Shown: positions 1 to 8,727 of the stretch, one piece after another
Layout of the letters: every line of letters begins with the position of its first letter
How positions within the stretch are numbered: the first letter of the stretch is position 1
Origin: Rhodococcus sp. IITR03
GTDB taxonomy: Bacteria > Actinomycetota > Actinomycetes > Mycobacteriales > Mycobacteriaceae
DNA length: 25,154 nucleotides
NCBI GenBank assembly: GCA_001017865.1
Contig: LATQ01000325.1
Span: 1 to 25,154 of the forward strand
Direction of reading: 5' to 3'
The notes under the pieces: model-generated
Told to the model about the DNA's origin: nothing
Database searches by the model: none
The model's input: the letters and a program-made list of their open reading frames with translations, nothing else
Program-made: the position numbers and the translations under genes

Positions 1-619
<619 letters not shown>

Positions 620-696
620 CCACGCTCCTCCTTCACCGGTTCCGGCGTCAGCATGGCACGGAAGTCGTTCGCCCGAGCCCGATTCACGGCACGAGA

Positions 697-731
697 ACGG
701 TCCGGCGGGTGGCCGTCACCCACCGGACCGT
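697..731 (-). terminator. Strong hairpin downstream of the sodC-like gene
   Basis: A 15-bp stem (697-711 against 717-731, one G-T mismatch) closes a 5-nt loop, 24 nt beyond the stop of the SodC-like gene. There is no clear T-tract, as is common for actinobacterial terminators. The rest of 620-755 shows nothing else I can support. Confidence 0.6.
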
Positions 732-755
732 CGGGTCGTCATTGCGTCGTCCGGG

Positions 756-1412
756 TCAGAAGTCCTCGTCGATGCAGGCGAGCCGGTCGCCGGCCTGCCC
801 TGCCTCACCCGGTGCGGTCATGGTGTGCTGGGCGTGGAGCACCACCGAATTGGCCTCGTCGTCGCGGAACTCCCAATCGACGGTCGTGGACGCCTCGGCG
901 TTGCCCTGCGCGTCGGTGGTGATGTCGAGCCAGATCTCGTTCTGAGGATTGGCGTAGGCGGGATCGGTGGACGGCGAGTCGGGGTTCGCCGCCGGGTCGA
1001 CCTGATTCTGGTAGTGCGGCCCCGAATCGGGCGGGTTCGGCCCGCACCGCTGCGTGTGGACGTGCGCCCCGAAGTCCCGATCGGGTTGCAGACCCATCAC
1101 CCTGAGGGTCACGGTGGTCCGGCCGTTCTCCTCTTCGGATTCGACGTCGAAGGTCGCCCCGACCGGCACGGCCGCTTCGTCGTAGGTGAAGGCGTTGTCG
1201 TCGTCGCCTCCCTCGTTCGGGAGCCCGAAGGCGTCGCCACTCATTCCGGGCAGCGGCGTGGGCATGGAATCGGTGGTGGTGGTCGTGAGCGAAGTGGGCG
1301 GGGTCTCGACGGTGGTCTCGGTATCGGTCGACGAGTCGTCGCTGCTGCACCCGGCGGCCACGAGCGTGGCGACGGAGAAGCCCGCGACGAGACATGCGTG
1401 GCGTGTGTTCAT
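756..1412 (-). CDS. SodC-like (Cu-Zn superoxide dismutase family) lipoprotein
   Basis: 218-aa exported lipoprotein of the Cu/Zn superoxide dismutase family, expected to dismutate superoxide at the cell surface. The lipobox VAAGC places the lipidated cysteine at residue 22. A Ser/Thr/Asp/Pro-rich linker follows (about 23-60), then the Sod_Cu beta-barrel (about 75-218). Likely copper ligands are H117 and H119 in AHVH, H133 in GPHY, and H193 or H196 in VLHAQHT. C123 and C213 match the conserved disulfide. The two extra histidines of the usual zinc site are not present between H133 and the C-terminal half, as in zinc-free mycobacterial SodC. The reading frame is intact. The Shine-Dalgarno is weak, and a stress-sigma-like promoter sits only a few bases upstream. 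Confidence 0.75.
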   Translation of the reverse strand: MNTRHACLVAGFSVATLVAAGCSSDDSSTDTETTVETPPTSLTTTTTDSMPTPLPGMSGDAFGLPNEGGDDDNAFTYDEAAVPVGATFDVESEEENGRTTVTLRVMGLQPDRDFGAHVHTQRCGPNPPDSGPHYQNQVDPAANPDSPSTDPAYANPQNEIWLDITTDAQGNAEASTTVDWEFRDDEANSVVLHAQHTMTAPGEAGQAGDRLACIDEDF

Positions 1413-1421
1413 GACTTCGAC

Positions 1422-1448
1422 GTACCCCGAGGGGGCCGTCGGCGAACC
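1422..1448 (-). promoter_or_regulatory. Possible SigB/SigF-type promoter of the sodC-like gene
   Basis: On the minus strand GGTT (1445-1448) is separated by 17 nt from GGGTAC (1422-1427), 9 nt before the ATG. This resembles the GTTT-N15-17-GGGTA pattern of actinobacterial general-stress sigma factors. The transcript would have almost no leader, which fits the poor Shine-Dalgarno. The call is by motif only. Confidence 0.35.
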
Positions 1449-1460
1449 TGGCCGCAGGAA

Positions 1461-1481
1461 CGTGCCCGCGCCACGGGCGCG
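1461..1481 (-). terminator. Small GC hairpin after the clpC2-like gene
   Basis: An 8-bp stem (1461-1468 with 1474-1481, one G-T pair) with a 5-nt loop lies 15 nt past the clpC2-like stop codon. It is a plausible terminator, but the region is GC-rich and such hairpins arise by chance. Confidence 0.35.
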
Positions 1482-1496
1482 CAGGTCCCGCCGGTC

Positions 1497-2238
1497 CTAC
1501 GACCCGGTCTTGCCGTCCTCGGCCTGCTGGGCCTCGACGATCGCGGCGAGATCCTCCGCGACCTTCTTCTCCACGGCGCTCTTGTTCACGCCGGCCGCCG
1601 AGAGCACGCCGTCGCCGTTCTCGAGTTCGAGGAGCGCGAGGAGGATGTGCTCGGTGCCGATGTAGTTGTGCCCGAGTCGCAGGGCTTCGCGGAAGGTCAG
1701 CTCGAGGGCCTTGCGGGCACCGCGTCGTACGGGACGAGTTCGGGGACGTCGCTCGTCGGTTCGGGGAGCGTCGCCACGGCGGCGAGCGCAGCGCCGCGAA
1801 TCGACGTCCTGGGCCGCGAGTGCGCGGGCGGCGAGCGACTCGGTGTCGACGAGCAGACCGAGGATCAGATGGACGGGCGTGATCTCGCGGCTTCCCGTGG
1901 CACGTGCTTCGTTCATCGACGCCATCACGGTGTTCTGTGCGCGCGGGGTGAATCGCGAGAACCCTGCTCGGGGTCGAGGTCGTTGTCGCTCTTCGACACG
2001 AACCGTTTCTGGCTGCCTGCTTGGACACGCCCATGCTCTGGCCGATCTCCGACCACGACTTGCCTGAACGTCGGGCCTGGTCGACGAAGTGTCCGATCAG
2101 GTGATCGGCGACCTCGCCGAGGTGGTCGGCCGCGATGACGGCATCGGAGAGCTGTTCGAGTGGATCATCGTGGACCTTCTTGATCGCGTCGATGAGGTCG
2201 TCGAGCCGGATGGGATGGGAAGGACGAATGGGTTCCAT
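1497..2238 (-). CDS. clpC2: ClpC2-like regulator: HTH plus Clp N-domain, no ATPase (about five missing bases)
   Basis: Restored length is about 248 aa, close to mycobacterial ClpC2. An N-terminal DNA-binding part (about residues 1-80) contains an HTH ending GQSMGVSKQAA. The C-terminal half is a Clp N-domain repeat pair (FSRFTPRAQNTV..., later GHNYIGTEHILLALLE). There is no Walker motif, so it is not an unfoldase. Frameshifts at about 2011, 1961, 1799, 1782 and 1720 are each resolved by adding one base, giving the conserved KQAAQKRFV and a continuous Clp_N domain. From what I recall of the family, mycobacterial ClpC2 represses its own promoter and is released when ClpC1-binding cyclic peptides bind its Clp_N domain. 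The operator-like palindromes at its start codon fit such autoregulation. It ends upstream of the sodC-like gene on the same strand. Confidence 0.8.
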
Positions 2239-2268
2239 GCGTCAACTCTAAGTTGACGCATGGAACCC
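2230..2268. promoter_or_regulatory. 39-bp perfect palindrome over the clpC2-like start (operator 1)
   Basis: An 18-bp arm at 2230-2247, a 3-nt centre (CTA, 2248-2250) and a perfectly complementary arm at 2251-2268. The core is GTCAACT-CTA-AGTTGAC (2241-2257). The left arm includes the ATG and the first codons of the clpC2-like gene. The site covers the predicted -10 box. In RNA from the upstream operon it would also fold into an 18-bp hairpin. Confidence 0.8.
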
Positions 2269-2273
2269 GTCAA
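2245..2273 (-). promoter_or_regulatory. Predicted leaderless promoter of the clpC2-like gene
   Basis: On the minus strand the -35 box TTGACG (2268-2273), a 17-nt spacer (2251-2267) and the -10 box TAGAGT (2245-2250) lie 6 nt before the ATG at 2236-2238. The predicted transcript would begin at or next to the A of the start codon. No Shine-Dalgarno is visible, which fits a leaderless message. The -10 lies in the core of operator 1, and the -35 overlaps the edge of operator 2. Confidence 0.6.
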
Positions 2274-2284
2274 CCTGGGTTGAC
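2269..2284. promoter_or_regulatory. Second operator-like palindrome (operator 2)
   Basis: GTCAACC-TG-GGTTGAC is a perfect 7-bp inverted repeat with the same GTCAAC/GTTGAC half-sites as operator 1. Its centre is about 27 bp from that of operator 1. It overlaps the predicted -35 box and starts 9 nt after the stop codon of the preceding gene (2294). Confidence 0.7.
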
Positions 2285-2293
2285 GACCGATCG

Positions 2294-3244
2294 TCAGCCG
2301 GGACGTACCGCTGCCCGGAACTCCTTGATCGGCCAGACGTCCTGGTCCTCGCCGTAGACGATGCGGCCGTCCACGTCGAACTCGAGCAACGTGTTGATGC
2401 AGATGTTCGTCGATCCCGGCAGGATCAGGCGGCTCCGAGCGCGACCGCTCACGGTGATCTCGGCACCGCTCTCGTCGACCGCGGTCAGATCCAGCGACTC
2501 GATCCATCCTCGCTCGGGATCGCGGCCGGCCTTCCGGTGCCCGCCGCGCACCGCGACGACGTCCTCTCCCCGGCGCACATACCCGGAGTGGATGTCGTCG
2601 CTGTCGCCGGTGGGTGCCGAATAGGTGAGGAGGGTGAGCTGCGGATCGGCCAGCCACGTGTAACCGACACGGCGGTAACCGCGTTCGGTCCGCGCGCCCC
2701 ACGAACGGTCGCGCATCGCGTAGCAGTCGATGTCGATGCGTTCGCCGTCGAGCACGACGGTTCCGGTGACGCGACCGGTCTGGTCGTAGTGCGACGCCGA
2801 CGGATACGGCGGCGACCCGCTGCGCAGCGGCACCGGCCGTTCGAGTCCGACGAAGTGCAGGTCGGCGGTGATGCGGTCGCGATCGTCGTAACGGACCGAG
2901 TACTCCATCCCCGGCTGCACGACCGTGATCGTCGCTCCCGTAGGGCTCGTCAGCACACCGTTCTCGAACTTCGGCGGCTTGAGGTGCGAGAACCCTTCGA
3001 AGAAGGGGACATTCCACGGTTCGCTACCGGTGTGGTCCCACAACCACAATCCCCCACCGGTCGTGCCGGCGTTGGCCCGGACGCTCACGTACACCCAGGC
3101 GCCGATGTTGCGCTCCGGCACGAAGAACGAGAACCAGAAGGTCTCCGTCTCGTAGAAGTTGTCGGAGACGGGATGCAGACCGTCGTCCTCCGCCGTGAAA
3201 CCACCATCCGTCGTGAATTCTTCGGCAACAGTGGGATCCGTCAT
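2294..3244 (-). CDS. CrtC/AttH lipocalin-like protein (DUF7064/DUF7065 type)
   Basis: Intact 316-aa soluble protein, last gene of the 8670-to-2294 operon. It has the look of the actinobacterial proteins annotated as DUF7064/DUF7065, with a hydroxyneurosporene-synthase/AttH-like double-lipocalin fold. Visible features are many Trp/Tyr-rich beta strands, FWFSFFVPERNIGAWVYV near the N-terminus, and a central DCYAMRDRSWGARTERGYRRVGYTW block (about residues 175-205). That block is typical of the CrtC-like families (RDRSWG). There is no signal peptide or membrane segment. Its ATG overlaps the stop of the upstream 86-aa gene (ATGA), so translation is probably coupled. The role is unknown. A binding or hydration/isomerisation function on a hydrophobic intermediate would fit the fold and the neighbours, but that is inference. 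Confidence 0.7.
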   Translation of the reverse strand: MTDPTVAEEFTTDGGFTAEDDGLHPVSDNFYETETFWFSFFVPERNIGAWVYVSVRANAGTTGGGLWLWDHTGSEPWNVPFFEGFSHLKPPKFENGVLTSPTGATITVVQPGMEYSVRYDDRDRITADLHFVGLERPVPLRSGSPPYPSASHYDQTGRVTGTVVLDGERIDIDCYAMRDRSWGARTERGYRRVGYTWLADPQLTLLTYSAPTGDSDDIHSGYVRRGEDVVAVRGGHRKAGRDPERGWIESLDLTAVDESGAEITVSGRARSRLILPGSTNICINTLLEFDVDGRIVYGEDQDVWPIKEFRAAVRPG

Positions 3245-3501
3245 TCCGGAAGTCCTCTCAACGGAGCCGGCCGACCCTCGCCGCGCATGCGATCGCGCAC
3301 GGCGATCATCGCGGCGAGTCTGCGCTCCATGTCTTCCCGCGACATCACGATGTCGTCTCCCCCTTCACCTCGGTCGAGCCTCGCGAGGCGTTCGCGTTCG
3401 GCCTCGATCTCCTCGTCGAGGAGAGATCCCGCCAGATCGCGGGTCAGCAGATCCTGATCGGCCCAGTCGTCCTCCGGGATCTGCGTGATCGGTTCCTCCA
3501 T
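3241..3501 (-). CDS. Small acidic helical protein of unknown function (86 aa)
   Basis: I do not recognise this protein. It is short, charged and rich in Glu, Asp and Arg. Residues about 15-75 are probably helical (LLDEEIEAERERLARL, then REDMERRLAAMIAVRDRM), possibly a coiled coil. I chose the ATG at 3499-3501 because GAGAGGGA stands 7 nt upstream. A GTG at 3529-3531 would add ten residues and overlap the stop of the amidohydrolase gene. The gene lies between the amidohydrolase and the lipocalin-like gene and overlaps the latter by 4 nt. This position suggests an accessory subunit of one of them. No cysteines or metal motifs are present. Confidence 0.65.
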   Translation of the reverse strand: MEEPITQIPEDDWADQDLLTRDLAGSLLDEEIEAERERLARLDRGEGGDDIVMSREDMERRLAAMIAVRDRMRGEGRPAPLRGLPE

Positions 3502-3527
3502 GTCGGATTCCCTCTCGTCGGGCCGGA

Positions 3528-4715
3528 TCACGTACGCGGAAAATCGAACAGCCCCCGCGCGTTGAGTTCGACGATCTTATGGACGTCCTCGTCGGGCACC
3601 AGGCGCATCTGCTCCTGGACCACCTTGCGACTGTTGGGCCAGTTCGAGTCGGAGTGCGGGTAGTCACCCTCCCAGGTGATGTTGTCGATGCCCACGGCCG
3701 CGCGGTTGTCGACACCGAACTGGTCGTCGATGAAGCAGCCGTAGATATGCTTGGCGAACAACTCCGACGGCCGGACGCTCTGATTGATGTTCTGGTAGTA
3801 GCGGTGCTTCTGCCAGGTCTGGTCCATCCGCTCGAGCATGTAGGGCACCCAGCCGATGCCACCCTCGGAGAGCATGAACTTCAGGCGCGGATGCTTGTGG
3901 AAGACCGGCGAGAACAGCAGGTCGGCGGTCGCGTACATCGAGTTGCAGCCGAAGAGTGCGATCATCACCGCCATCGGTGCTTCGGGAGCGGTGATCGGTG
4001 CCTGACCCGACGTGCCGAAGTGCACACACAGCGGCTGGCCGGTCTCCTCCACCGCCGAGAACAGCGGGTCCCAGTGATCGGTGTGGAAGGACGGCAGACC
4101 GAGCGGGACGGGGTTCTCCACGAACGAGATGGCGCGCGAACCCTTCGCGGCGGTGCGGTGCACCTCCTTGACGGCCTCCTCCACCGACCACAGCGGCAGG
4201 ATCGTCAGCGGGACCAGGCGATCGGGTGCGGTGGGGCACCATTCGTCGAGAATGTAGTCGTTCCACGCCTGCACGCAGAGCAGGGCCAAATCCTTGTCCT
4301 GCCCCTCGAGGAAGACGGTGCCGGCGAACCGGGGGAAGGACGGGAACGACAGGGTGGCCTGCACACCGTCGATGTCCATGTCCTGCACACGGGCCTTCGG
4401 GTCGTAGCAGCCCGGCAGCATCTCGTCGTACCGCGTGGGTTCGACGCCGTACTCCTCGGGCTTCTTGCCCGCCACGGCGTTGAGGCCGATGTACGGGTAG
4501 ATACGTCCCTCGTACTCCCACACCTGCGCGATCTTGGTCGCGGCGTCGAGCGCGCGGTCGCCGTCGCCGACGTGGATGGCCTTCGGCAGTTCTTTCTCGA
4601 CGATCTTCGGGCCGGCTTCGAGGAACTTCGACGGCAACCGGTCCGACCACAACGCCGGGTGCTCGATCAGGTGATCGTCGGTGGAGATCAGGTGCATGTG
4701 GTCCTGCAATGGCAT
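3528..4715 (-). CDS. Amidohydrolase-2 family metal-dependent hydrolase/decarboxylase
   Basis: Intact 395-aa protein of the amidohydrolase-2 (ACMSD-like TIM barrel) family, whose members are metal-dependent hydrolases or non-oxidative decarboxylases. The N-terminus shows the subfamily signature STDDHLIEHP (DDH at residues 13-15), with a histidine in CVHFGTSG in mid-protein. Near the C-terminus are SEGGIGWVPYMLERMD and the metal-ligand Asp region GDYPHSDSNWP (about residue 350). The ATG at 4713-4715 is preceded by AGGAGGACGTA. Upstream codons in the same frame are not protein-like. It lies 55 nt after the P450 gene in the same operon. The substrate is not evident. Ring hydrolysis or decarboxylation of an oxidised intermediate is a reasonable guess. 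Confidence 0.85.
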   Translation of the reverse strand: MPLQDHMHLISTDDHLIEHPALWSDRLPSKFLEAGPKIVEKELPKAIHVGDGDRALDAATKIAQVWEYEGRIYPYIGLNAVAGKKPEEYGVEPTRYDEMLPGCYDPKARVQDMDIDGVQATLSFPSFPRFAGTVFLEGQDKDLALLCVQAWNDYILDEWCPTAPDRLVPLTILPLWSVEEAVKEVHRTAAKGSRAISFVENPVPLGLPSFHTDHWDPLFSAVEETGQPLCVHFGTSGQAPITAPEAPMAVMIALFGCNSMYATADLLFSPVFHKHPRLKFMLSEGGIGWVPYMLERMDQTWQKHRYYQNINQSVRPSELFAKHIYGCFIDDQFGVDNRAAVGIDNITWEGDYPHSDSNWPNSRKVVQEQMRLVPDEDVHKIVELNARGLFDFPRT

Positions 4716-4770
4716 TACGTCCTCCTGGATGTGCGGGGATCGCCGTGCGGGGAGCTCGCGGCCGGCGAAC

Positions 4771-5985
4771 TCAGGCCCGGTCCCATTCGATCGGCAGCGA
4801 GGTGAGACCGAGCTGACCGCCGGTCTCGGTGAGCTCGACACCCGGAACGAGGCGGTACTCCGGAATCCGCTTGTGCCACTCCTCCAGAGCGATACGCAGT
4901 TCACGTCGCGCGAGGTGGGAGCCGAGGCAGCGATGCGGACCCGCACCGAAGGCGATGTGGTTGTTCGGTGAACGTTCGATGTCGACCTCCGCAGCGCCGT
5001 CGAAGGCCTCCTCGTCGCGGGTCGCGCCGCTCAGCGGAAAGTTCACCATGTCGCCGGCCTTCAGCTGCACACCCTGGAGTTCGGTGTCGTGCATAACCTT
5101 CCGGGCCGGAACGACGATCGCGTAGGCGCGGAGGAACTCCTCGACCGCACTGGGGATGATCGACGGATCCTCGACGATGCGCGCACGATCCTCCGGATGC
5201 GACGCCAGGTGATAGAACGCCCATCCCAGGGTCGCGGCCACCGTGTCGAGTCCGGCCATGAACATCAGGAGGCAGAAGGAGAGCAGATCCTCGTCCTTGA
5301 CGGGCTCACCGTCGATCTCGAAGGTCAGTGCCTTGCTGATGATGTCGTCCTTGGGTTCGGCACGCCGCTCGGCGATGATCGAGCGAACCGTCCCATCACG
5401 GCCTGCATGGCCGCGAACTGACGCTCCCCGTGGGCTTCGAGATCGTCCGCGGTGGCGTGCAGGATCGCGTGTTCCCACTCCATGAACTGGTCGAGTTCCT
5501 CGACCGGCATGCCCATGAGTTCGAGGAAGATCGTCGCGGGGAAGACCTGCGCGAACTCGCGCATGAAGTCCACCTGGTTGTCCGACCGCGACGCGATCTC
5601 GTCGGCCAGTCCCGCTGCACACTCACGGATGTGTGGTTCGAGCGACTCCACCACTTGGGTGAGAACAGTGGGCCGAGCTGCCGTCGCCACTGGTGGTGCT
5701 CGTCGCCGTCGAGCATCTCCGGGATCCACTTGAAGGCCGGGTTCGGGTCGAGCGGGGTGACGACGCTGTTCGAGAAGGTGTCGGGCCGCTGGAGCAGGTC
5801 GAGGATGCCTCGTAATTCACCACCGAGTAGAAACCCGGACCGAATTCGTTCCGGTAGACGGCGGATTCGCTGCGCAGCTCGTCGTACTTCTCGAACCACG
5901 TGCCGGCCTTCTGCAGCTCGGTGTAGTTGAAGTTGTGGACGGGGCAACCGGAGGTGGTGGCTCGGTCGGATTCGGCTCGGGTCAT
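4771..5985 (-). CDS. Cytochrome P450 (three missing bases)
   Basis: Haem-thiolate monooxygenase, about 405 aa when restored, a normal length for soluble bacterial CYPs. Seen in order: an N-terminal CPVHNFNYTELQ, the helix-I motif FMAGLDTVAATLG (A-G-x-D-T), ExxR in EEFLRAY, and the haem loop FGAGPHRCLGSHLARREL with its ligand cysteine. Frameshifts lie at about 5807 (restoring VVNYEGILDLLQRPDTFSN), 5654 (FSPK/VVESLEPHIREC) and 5392 (QAVMGTVRSIIAERR). Each is cured by one added base in a G or C run. It lies in an operon with a [3Fe-4S] ferredoxin that is its likely electron donor. No ferredoxin reductase is in the window. The CYP family and substrate cannot be assigned by eye. The dehydrogenases in the operon suggest that it makes an alcohol. 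Confidence 0.9.
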
Positions 5986-6019
5986 GTCAGATCCTTACGA
6001 AGAGAAAGTGTGAGGGGGT

Positions 6020-7487
6020 TCAGCCGCCGCTGGCGGCGCTCCATGTGACGGCCTTGGTTTCCAGGTACTCGTCGAGTCCGGCTGCGCCCCATTCGCGTCC
6101 GAGTCCCGACTGCTTGTAGCCACCGAACGGAACGTGCGGGGTCACTCCCCCACCGCCTCCGTTGATCGACACGAAACCGGTGCGGATGCGCTTGGCGATG
6201 CCGTAGGCGCGCGCCGGGTCGGCGGCGAATACGCTTCCCCCGAGGCCGAATTCGCTCTCGTTGGCGAGACGGACGGCGTGATCGTCGTCGTCGAACGGGA
6301 TGATGACACCGACCGGGCCGAAGAACTCCTTCTGCGCGATGTCCATCGAGTTGTCGACGTCGACGAACAGGTCGGTTCGACGAAGTAACCCTTGTCGAGT
6401 CCGGCGGGGCGACCTCCACCGAAAGCGATCTTCGCGCCTTCCTCGACCCCGCGGGCGATGAGCTTCTCGACCTTGGTGCGCTGCGCCTCGCTGATGAGCG
6501 GACCCATCATGACACTCGGATCTGCGGGGTCGCCGACCGTGATGGTCCCCAGTCCCGCGGTCACGTAGGCGACGAGTTCGTCGTAGCGGGAACGGTGCAC
6601 GAGAGTGCGGGTGAACAGCGAGCATCCCTGCCCGGAGTGGGTGACCATGTTGCCGATCACCGATTCGGCGACCTTCGCCAGGTCGGCGTCCTCGCAGATG
6701 ATGTTGGCCGACTTGCCGCCGAGTTCGAGGACGACCTTCTTCAGGGTGGGGGCGGCCTGTTCGTAGACCGCGCGGCCCACCGTGTCGGAGCCGGTGAAGC
6801 TCACCAGGTCGACGTCGCGGCTGGTGGTGAGTTCGCGGCCGGCCTCGGTGTCGCCGGTGACGATGTTGAGCACGCCCGGCGGGAGCCGGCCTCCTCGGCG
6901 ATCGTGCCGAGGATCAGCGCCTCGAGAGGCGTCGTGGGGTGCCGGCTTGAGGACCGCGGTGCATCCGGCGGCGAGCGCGGGCGCGACCTTCATGATGTTG
7001 AGGAAGAGCGGGAAGTTGTACGCCGAGATCAGGCCGCGACACCGGCGGGTTCGCGCAGCACGACGCCCTGCCCGATGCCCTGTCCGATGGTCGGGAGCAC
7101 GGGCTTCTCGAAATCGAAGGACGGCAGGATGCGTTCGGCCATGTCGCGGAAGTGCTGCAGTGGAATACCCACCTGCAGGTATTCGGCGAGTGCCGGGTGG
7201 AACCGGCCTCGGCGATGCTCAGGTCGACCAGTTCGGCGCGGCGCTTGTCGAGGGCGTCGGCCATGCGCAGCATCACCTGGGCGCGTTCGTGCGGGGTCAT
7301 GAGCGGCATGGTCCCTCGTCGACGCGCGCCGGGCGGCGGCGATCGCCCGGCGGACGTCGGAGACGGTGGCCTGCGGGGCGCGGCCGACGAGTTCGCCGTT
7401 CGCGGGATTGTGGACGTCGAGGATCTCGCCGCCGTCGCTGTCGACCCAGGCACCGTCGATGAACAGCCGGGAAAAGTCGTGTGTCAC
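6020..7487 (-). CDS. NAD(P)-dependent aldehyde dehydrogenase (about eight missing bases)
   Basis: Aldehyde dehydrogenase superfamily, about 491 aa after restoration. Seen: N-terminal LFIDGAWVDS and VHNPANGELVG, LVSFTGSDTVGRAVYEQA, the catalytic Glu region VVLELGGKSANI, the nucleophile in HSGQGCSLFTRTLVH, the FFGPVGVIIPF block and the C-terminal PFGGYKQSGLGRE. Frame breaks lie at about 7330-7310 (two bases), 7194, 7032, 6931 (two bases), 6885 and 6372. This is the most damaged gene of the window, yet every conserved block survives. The start is GTG at 7485-7487 with GGAG upstream. It follows the SDR gene by 37 nt and precedes the P450 gene by 34 nt. It probably oxidises the aldehyde made from the P450 product. 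Confidence 0.88.
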
Positions 7488-7524
7488 AGGATTCTCCGTA
7501 CTGGGCAGGAACTGCGTGCGCAGT

Positions 7525-8384
7525 TCAGAAGGCCGGGGTGGCGGGACGATTGCGCACGTAGCCGCCGGCATCGACGCGCATCTGCATGCCCGTGATGTAC
7601 CGCGACTCGTCGGAGAGCAGGAACAGCACCGTGTCGGTGACGTCCTCGGGTTCGACGTAGGGCACGTTCATCACGCTCATGACGGGGAAGACCGGCAGGG
7701 CGTCCTCGAGGGTGGGCGACTCGAGATCGGGCCGGAACTGCCGGTACATCACCTCGCTGTTGAGCATGTCGGTGTTGCAGTTCGTGGGGTGTACCGCGTT
7801 GACGCGAATCTTCTTCGGTCCCAGCACGACCGACAGGTCGTTGACGAACGACGAGATCATCCGCTTGGCCAGGGAGTAACCGAGTCCGCCCGTGCCGTTG
7901 GTGGGATTGTCGGTGGCGCCGGGGAGCAGGGCCGCGAGACTGCCGGTGGCCACGATCGACCCGCCGTCGGCGAGGTGCGGAAGGCCGGCCTCGACCGCGT
8001 TGACGACACCGACGAAGTCGACGGTGAAGGCGTCCATGAAGGCCTGCGGATCGTCGGTTCCCAAGGGCAGATACCCGCCTGGGCCACGACGCCGTCGAGC
8101 CGGCCGAACTCCTCGGCACCGCGCTGCACGGCGTCGAACAGGGCCTGGCGGTCGCGGACGTCGGCGACGGTGGTGAGCAGTGTGCCGCCGGCCTCCTCGA
8201 CGAGGCGGGTGGTCTCGGTGAGATCCTCCGGCGACGCCAGGGGGTAGGCGTTGGTCTTGATGTTGTCGCAGAGGTCGACGCCGATGATCTTCGCGCCTTC
8301 GCGAGCCAGACGCACTGCGTGAGTGCGTCCCTGACCGCGGGCGACGCCGGTGACGAAGACGACTTTGTCCTGCAAACGGCCCAT
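7525..8384 (-). CDS. Mycofactocin-coupled SDR oxidoreductase (one missing base)
   Basis: Short-chain dehydrogenase, about 286 aa when restored. The Rossmann motif TGVARGQGRTHAVRLA is followed by the insertion VDLCDNIKTNAYPLASPEDL (about residues 37-55). This insertion typifies the mycofactocin-coupled SDR family (TIGR03971), in which the nicotinamide is thought to stay bound and to pass electrons to the redox peptide mycofactocin. Catalytic residues are visible as Ser in VATGSLAALL and Tyr/Lys in YSLAK, followed by IRVNAVHPTNCNTDM. One frameshift lies at about 8060 (ICPLGTDDPQAF). No mycofactocin biosynthesis gene is in the window, so they must be elsewhere. It lies 97 nt downstream of the ferredoxin gene. 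It probably oxidises the alcohol formed by the P450. Confidence 0.85.
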
Positions 8385-8481
8385 GAGGGGTGTCCTTTGC
8401 TTCGGATCCGGTGGGAGGGGAGGTGTGAAGAAACGGACGAGATCTGTTGTCGTACAGACTGTTCACACAGGTAACGAGAAT

Positions 8482-8670
8482 TCAGGAGAGCGTGATGGCC
8501 CGTTCGGGGCAAGCGGCGACGCCGGCGCGCACCGCGGCATCGACGGGTTCGGAGACCTCGCGGTCGAGCGGCAGGGCGTATCCGTTGTCGTCGATATCGA
8601 AGACCTCGGGGGCGGCTTCCCAGCAGCGCGCGTGGCCGGAGCATTTGGCGGTGTCGATCGTAAGTCTCAT
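8482..8670 (-). CDS. [3Fe-4S] ferredoxin of the P450-partner type
   Basis: Intact 62-aa single-cluster ferredoxin. The cluster motif is C-S-G-H-A-R-C (residues 10-16) with a distal CPERAI (Cys 54). The second cysteine of a normal 4Fe-4S motif is replaced by His13. This C-x2-H-x2-C...CP pattern is common in actinobacterial ferredoxins that serve cytochromes P450. It is the first gene of the minus-strand operon and should deliver electrons to the P450 encoded three genes downstream. The upstream AGGG is a weak Shine-Dalgarno. Confidence 0.9.
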   Translation of the reverse strand: MRLTIDTAKCSGHARCWEAAPEVFDIDDNGYALPLDREVSEPVDAAVRAGVAACPERAITLS

Positions 8671-8727
8671 GAAGCCCTGCTTTCGACGTGGACGAAAGAG
8701 ACGAAGTACTGACGGTCGCGGCAGAGC

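Noticed and set aside
2260..2283. Plus-strand mini-ORF starting at the mirrored ATG in the palindrome
   Set aside because: Only seven codons before a stop, with no ribosome binding site. It is a by-product of the perfect inverted repeat.
5392..7335. Frame breaks considered as programmed frameshifts or genuine pseudogenes
   Set aside because: There are too many breaks, spread over unrelated genes, without slippery heptamers, and all are curable by adding bases in short G/C runs.
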